From positions 1,612,001 through 1,676,000 of the forward strand of contig NZ_JBBVGT010000002.1 in NCBI RefSeq assembly GCF_042159835.1: a stretch of DNA of 64,000 nt, in the 5' to 3' direction. The position numbers were made by a program, and so were the translations under genes. Within the stretch, counting starts at the first letter, position 1; each line of letters starts with the position of its first letter. Source of the stretch: Albibacterium profundi (lineage in GTDB: Bacteria; Bacteroidota; Bacteroidia; Sphingobacteriales; Sphingobacteriaceae). Of the stretch, positions 61,436 to 64,000 are shown piece after piece. Below the pieces are notes generated by a model that was given only the letters and a program-made list of their open reading frames with translations, did not search any database and had not been told where the DNA came from.

Positions 61436-62305
61436 ATGTTGCGCAAGCCACTCTTTATTTTCTATTTTCTTTTTTTCTACGCAATTATGCAGCTTATTTG
61501 GTGGGGTGTATTGCTTGCGCAGATTGCTCCAGAGCGGAAAGCAATGTTTATTGGGGAAGGGCTTTTCTTCTTTGTTATCTTTATAGGCGGCGCCATCAAG
61601 TTAAAACAGGCTTTAAAAAGAGAGAAGAAATTGCATCAGCAACAGCATAACTTTATGTTATCAGTCACCCACGAGTTAAAATCGCCACTTGCATCCATTA
61701 AGCTTTATATACAGACAATTTTAAAACGTGAGTTAGATAGAGAGCAACAGCAACAGTTCTTAAAGAACTCATTGAAGGATATTGAGAGGCTCGATGATTT
61801 AGTTGAAAATGTGCTGATTGCTACCAAACTGGAGAGCCAAAAGGTGCAATTCCAGAAAGAGCGATTCAACTTTTCTAATGTGGTGACCAGAATTTCAGAA
61901 CGTTTGCAAGTCTATTCGTGCACAACACAAAGTATCAAATTGAATGTCGAGCCGGATATCTATATCAATGGAGATCATTTCGCACTTTCTTCAATGATAA
62001 CCAATCTGCTTGAAAATGCTATCAAATATTCACCACCCTGCGAGCAGGTAGCCGTAAAGCTATATGAGGATAAAGGAAGCATTGTCCTTTCGGTTGCTGA
62101 TTTTGGCATCGGGGTAGATGACGAAGAGAAAAAACGTATATTTAGTAAGTTTTACCGTGTTGGGAGCGAAGAAACACGTAAAACGAAAGGAACGGGGCTT
62201 GGCTTGTATATCGTGAAAACAGTGGTTGACAGGCATTACGGCCAGATTAAGGTAAAGGATAATAAACCTTCAGGAACTATTTTTGAAATAACATTTAATC
62301 AGTAA
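61436..62305 (+). CDS. Sensor histidine kinase
   Basis: Membrane kinase of 289 residues from the ATG at 61436; a TTG-started frame from 61403 adds 11 residues and is not needed. Two membrane helices (residues about 6-29 and 38-58) leave almost no periplasmic loop, so the signal is probably sensed in the membrane. H box SVTHELKSPLA with His79, N box NLLENAIKYSP, G1 DFGIGVDDEE and G2 GTGLGLYIVK are all present. There is no HAMP domain. Two bases separate it from the response regulator gene. Confidence 0.93.
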   Translation: MLRKPLFIFYFLFFYAIMQLIWWGVLLAQIAPERKAMFIGEGLFFFVIFIGGAIKLKQALKREKKLHQQQHNFMLSVTHELKSPLASIKLYIQTILKRELDREQQQQFLKNSLKDIERLDDLVENVLIATKLESQKVQFQKERFNFSNVVTRISERLQVYSCTTQSIKLNVEPDIYINGDHFALSSMITNLLENAIKYSPPCEQVAVKLYEDKGSIVLSVADFGIGVDDEEKKRIFSKFYRVGSEETRKTKGTGLGLYIVKTVVDRHYGQIKVKDNKPSGTIFEITFNQ

Positions 62306-62307
62306 GT

Positions 62308-63021
62308 ATGCAACATAGTAAGCAAAGAATATTGCTCGTCGAAGACGAAGAACACCTTCTGGAAGCCATTAAGTTAAATCTTGAGATGGAAGGTTATAAA
62401 GTTTCAACCGCCACTGACGGGAAAAAAGCTTTAAAAACATATAAAGAGGAGCGTTTTAATCTAATTATTCTAGATGTCATGATTCCGGAGATCGATGGAT
62501 TTCAAGTTGCTGAAACAATCAGACTTGAGAATTCAGATATTCCCATCATGTTCCTGACAGCTAAAAATACAAGTGAGGACCGAGTAACCGGTTTAAAAAA
62601 AGGAGCTGATGACTATTTAGTCAAACCTTTTAATCTTGAGGAACTGATCCTCCGTGTAGGAATCCTTGTTCGCAGGAGTCTTTCCGGTGATGAATTAAAA
62701 GAACTTACGACTTACAAAATAGGTGACAAGACTATTGATTTTAAGTCTTTTGAGCTCAGGAAAGGTGACGAAGTAATCGCTGCACTGACGAAAAAGGAAA
62801 CAATGTTATTGAAGTTGTTAATAGAGCGACGGAATGAAGCGGTTTCGAGAGAGCAAATTTTAGAAACCGTATGGAATTACGATGTCTATCCGTCGACACG
62901 TACGATCGATAACTTCATCTTGACGTTTAGAAAATACTTTGAACCTGATCAGAAAAATCCTACTTATTTTCATTCCATTCGCGGAGTAGGGTATAAATTT
63001 ACTGACCCTAAAAGAGACTAA
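62308..63021 (+). CDS. OmpR/PhoB family response regulator
   Basis: DNA-binding regulator of 237 residues. Receiver domain with phospho-acceptor Asp56 (ILDVMIPEIDG) and Lys106 in LVKPFN. C-terminal winged helix with LTKKETMLLKLLIERRNEAVSREQ (in parts) and RTIDNFILTFRKYF, then HSIRGVGYKF. Paired with the upstream sensor kinase; the stop overlaps the start of the next gene by one base. Targets unknown. Confidence 0.95.
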   Translation: MQHSKQRILLVEDEEHLLEAIKLNLEMEGYKVSTATDGKKALKTYKEERFNLIILDVMIPEIDGFQVAETIRLENSDIPIMFLTAKNTSEDRVTGLKKGADDYLVKPFNLEELILRVGILVRRSLSGDELKELTTYKIGDKTIDFKSFELRKGDEVIAALTKKETMLLKLLIERRNEAVSREQILETVWNYDVYPSTRTIDNFILTFRKYFEPDQKNPTYFHSIRGVGYKFTDPKRD

Positions 63022-63539
63022 TGCTTACATCCAAATGGCGGTGGGTAATCATCGTAGTTGCTATGATGCTTTTGGCATGGAACCTTTATAATCGCTCGTA
63101 TCAGCTAGTGTATTTATTAGCGGCTTTGATAGCCTATACGATATGGTCGCATTTTAAAGAAGGTACCGTGGTGTCAGCATCACAAGCATTTAAAGACAAA
63201 GAATATGATAAGGCTAGAAAACTATTAGCCGATATTAAAAATCCAGAATATCTCCGTAAAAACCGTAGGAACTATTACGAATTTATAAGTGGTAATTTGG
63301 CTCTGCAACTCTTAGATGATGCAAAGGCTGAATATCATTTTCAGATAGCGTCTCGATTACCATTTAGGCGCCCTAACGATAAAGCGATCATCTTTGTACA
63401 CTTAGCTAATATCAACCTTAGAAAGAAAGACTATGATCGAGTAAGAGCCTATCTCGAGAAGGCATCAGAGTTGGATGTTAGCTCAAGAATAGCACAAATA
63501 ATTAATAGAATAGAAAACGAAATACCAAAAACGAAGTGA
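63021..63539 (+). CDS. TPR-like membrane-anchored protein of unknown function
   Basis: Protein of 172 residues with two N-terminal hydrophobic helices (residues about 7-22 and 26-43) and a soluble C-terminal part of tetratricopeptide type (AFKDKEYDKARKLLADI, LLDDAKAEYHFQIASRL, LRKKDYDRVRAYLEKASELD). It is translationally coupled to the response regulator in front (1-base overlap) and to hemE behind (4-base overlap). It looks like an adaptor of this operon but no role is known. Confidence 0.8.
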   Translation: MLTSKWRWVIIVVAMMLLAWNLYNRSYQLVYLLAALIAYTIWSHFKEGTVVSASQAFKDKEYDKARKLLADIKNPEYLRKNRRNYYEFISGNLALQLLDDAKAEYHFQIASRLPFRRPNDKAIIFVHLANINLRKKDYDRVRAYLEKASELDVSSRIAQIINRIENEIPKTK

Positions 63540-64000
63540 ATCAAAACGTAGAGAACAGTTTGTTTATCCGCGCTGCCCAGTCAAAGCAGACGGAGCGTCC
63601 ACCTGTATGGATGATGCGCCAGGCCGGTAGATTTATGCCTGAATATTGGGAAATAAAGAATAAATATTCTTTCCTTGAAATGTGTAAGACACCTGAATTA
63701 GCAGCCGATGTGACGATGCTTCCAGTTGATCTTTTAGACATCGATGCCGCTATCTTATTCTCGGATATTTTAGTGACTGCGGAAGCAATGGGAGGCGACC
63801 TGAGTTTCGAACAAGGTGTAGGCCCTCGTTTCTCCAATCCGGTTCGGAGTAAAGCAGATGCCGACGCTTTGCGTACGGATGTAGTTGATAAGCTTCAGTA
63901 TGTAGCCGATGCAGTAAAAGAGACTCAGAGCAGACTAAACGGTCGGATTCCATTAATCGGATTTGCTGGAGCTCCTTTCACTGTATTAAGCTATTTAGTT
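63536..64000 (+). CDS. hemE: Uroporphyrinogen decarboxylase (5' part, cut by window end)
   Basis: Heme pathway enzyme that decarboxylates uroporphyrinogen III to coproporphyrinogen III. Only the first 155 codons are in the window. Start codon is GTG at 63536, overlapping the stop of the TPR gene (GTGA); NSLFIRAAQ...PVWMMRQAGRFMPEY matches the family start, and LFSDILVTAEAMG and LIGFAGAPFTVLSYLV continue the barrel. The Arg of MMRQAGR and the Asp of LFSDIL belong to the active site. No in-frame stop up to position 64000. Confidence 0.95.
   Translation, partial: MNQNVENSLFIRAAQSKQTERPPVWMMRQAGRFMPEYWEIKNKYSFLEMCKTPELAADVTMLPVDLLDIDAAILFSDILVTAEAMGGDLSFEQGVGPRFSNPVRSKADADALRTDVVDKLQYVADAVKETQSRLNGRIPLIGFAGAPFTVLSYLV

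Overview
The window looks like chromosomal DNA of a Bacteroidota bacterium, most likely a Sphingobacteriaceae relative. Supporting signs are a SusC/SusD pair, type II signal peptides with Bacteroidota-style lipoboxes, promoters of the TAnnTTTG / TTTG type, no obvious Shine-Dalgarno sequences, an AGE-type epimerase in the sialic acid pathway, and the DUF4271-hemD pairing. No rRNA, CRISPR array, integrase or intact insertion sequence was seen.

Layout. (1) 0-11.7 kb is mostly housekeeping: a TRIC/UPF0126 channel, a GlxA-like AraC regulator, a YceI protein, the SbcD-SbcC nuclease, a three-gene proton-translocating transhydrogenase (pntAA-pntAB-pntB) and a secreted serine hydrolase. (2) 11.8-21.7 kb is an accessory region starting at tRNA-Glu(UUC). 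It holds a tightly packed ten-gene operon encoding nine different small lipoproteins (one collagen-like, one LamG, two with YD-like repeats) and one membrane protein, with an AraC regulator just upstream. Next come a schlafen/AlbA_2 pseudogene, a Fic protein with an AbiEi-like N-terminus, four 24-bp-spaced direct repeats in front of fic, and a fragment of an XRE regulator. (3) 21.8-25.8 kb carries a lipoprotein, a TlpA-type thioredoxin and a GH92 glycosidase whose expected catalytic Glu is Gln. (4) 26-40.5 kb is an almost complete sialic acid (nan) locus: divergent GntR regulator, SusC, SusD, NanA lyase, MFS transporter, two-domain sialate O-acetylesterase, AGE epimerase, GH20 hexosaminidase and GH33 sialidase. 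(5) 40.5-64 kb is mixed core metabolism: GH16, an outer membrane barrel, a nitroreductase/HxlR pair, MscS, PepD, TauE, a metallophosphatase, an M28 peptidase, RF3, a TrpXYZ-like ABC transporter, a CbpA/CbpM-type chaperone pair, an aldehyde dehydrogenase, DUF4271-hemD, uvrC, a two-component system, a TPR protein and the 5' part of hemE.

How the genes work together. The nan locus can be read as one pathway. Sialidase, hexosaminidase and esterase trim host-type glycans, SusCD imports the products across the outer membrane, the MFS protein takes up sialic acid, NanA releases ManNAc and the epimerase makes GlcNAc. No sugar kinase is encoded here, so a ROK kinase elsewhere would have to finish the route. 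Two copies of a palindromic site sit on the predicted susC promoter and are the best candidate operator for the divergent GntR protein.

Least explained are the lipoprotein operon beside tRNA-Glu and the AbiEi-Fic fusion with its 24-bp repeat array. All functions are read from the sequence and remembered family features; no database search was run.
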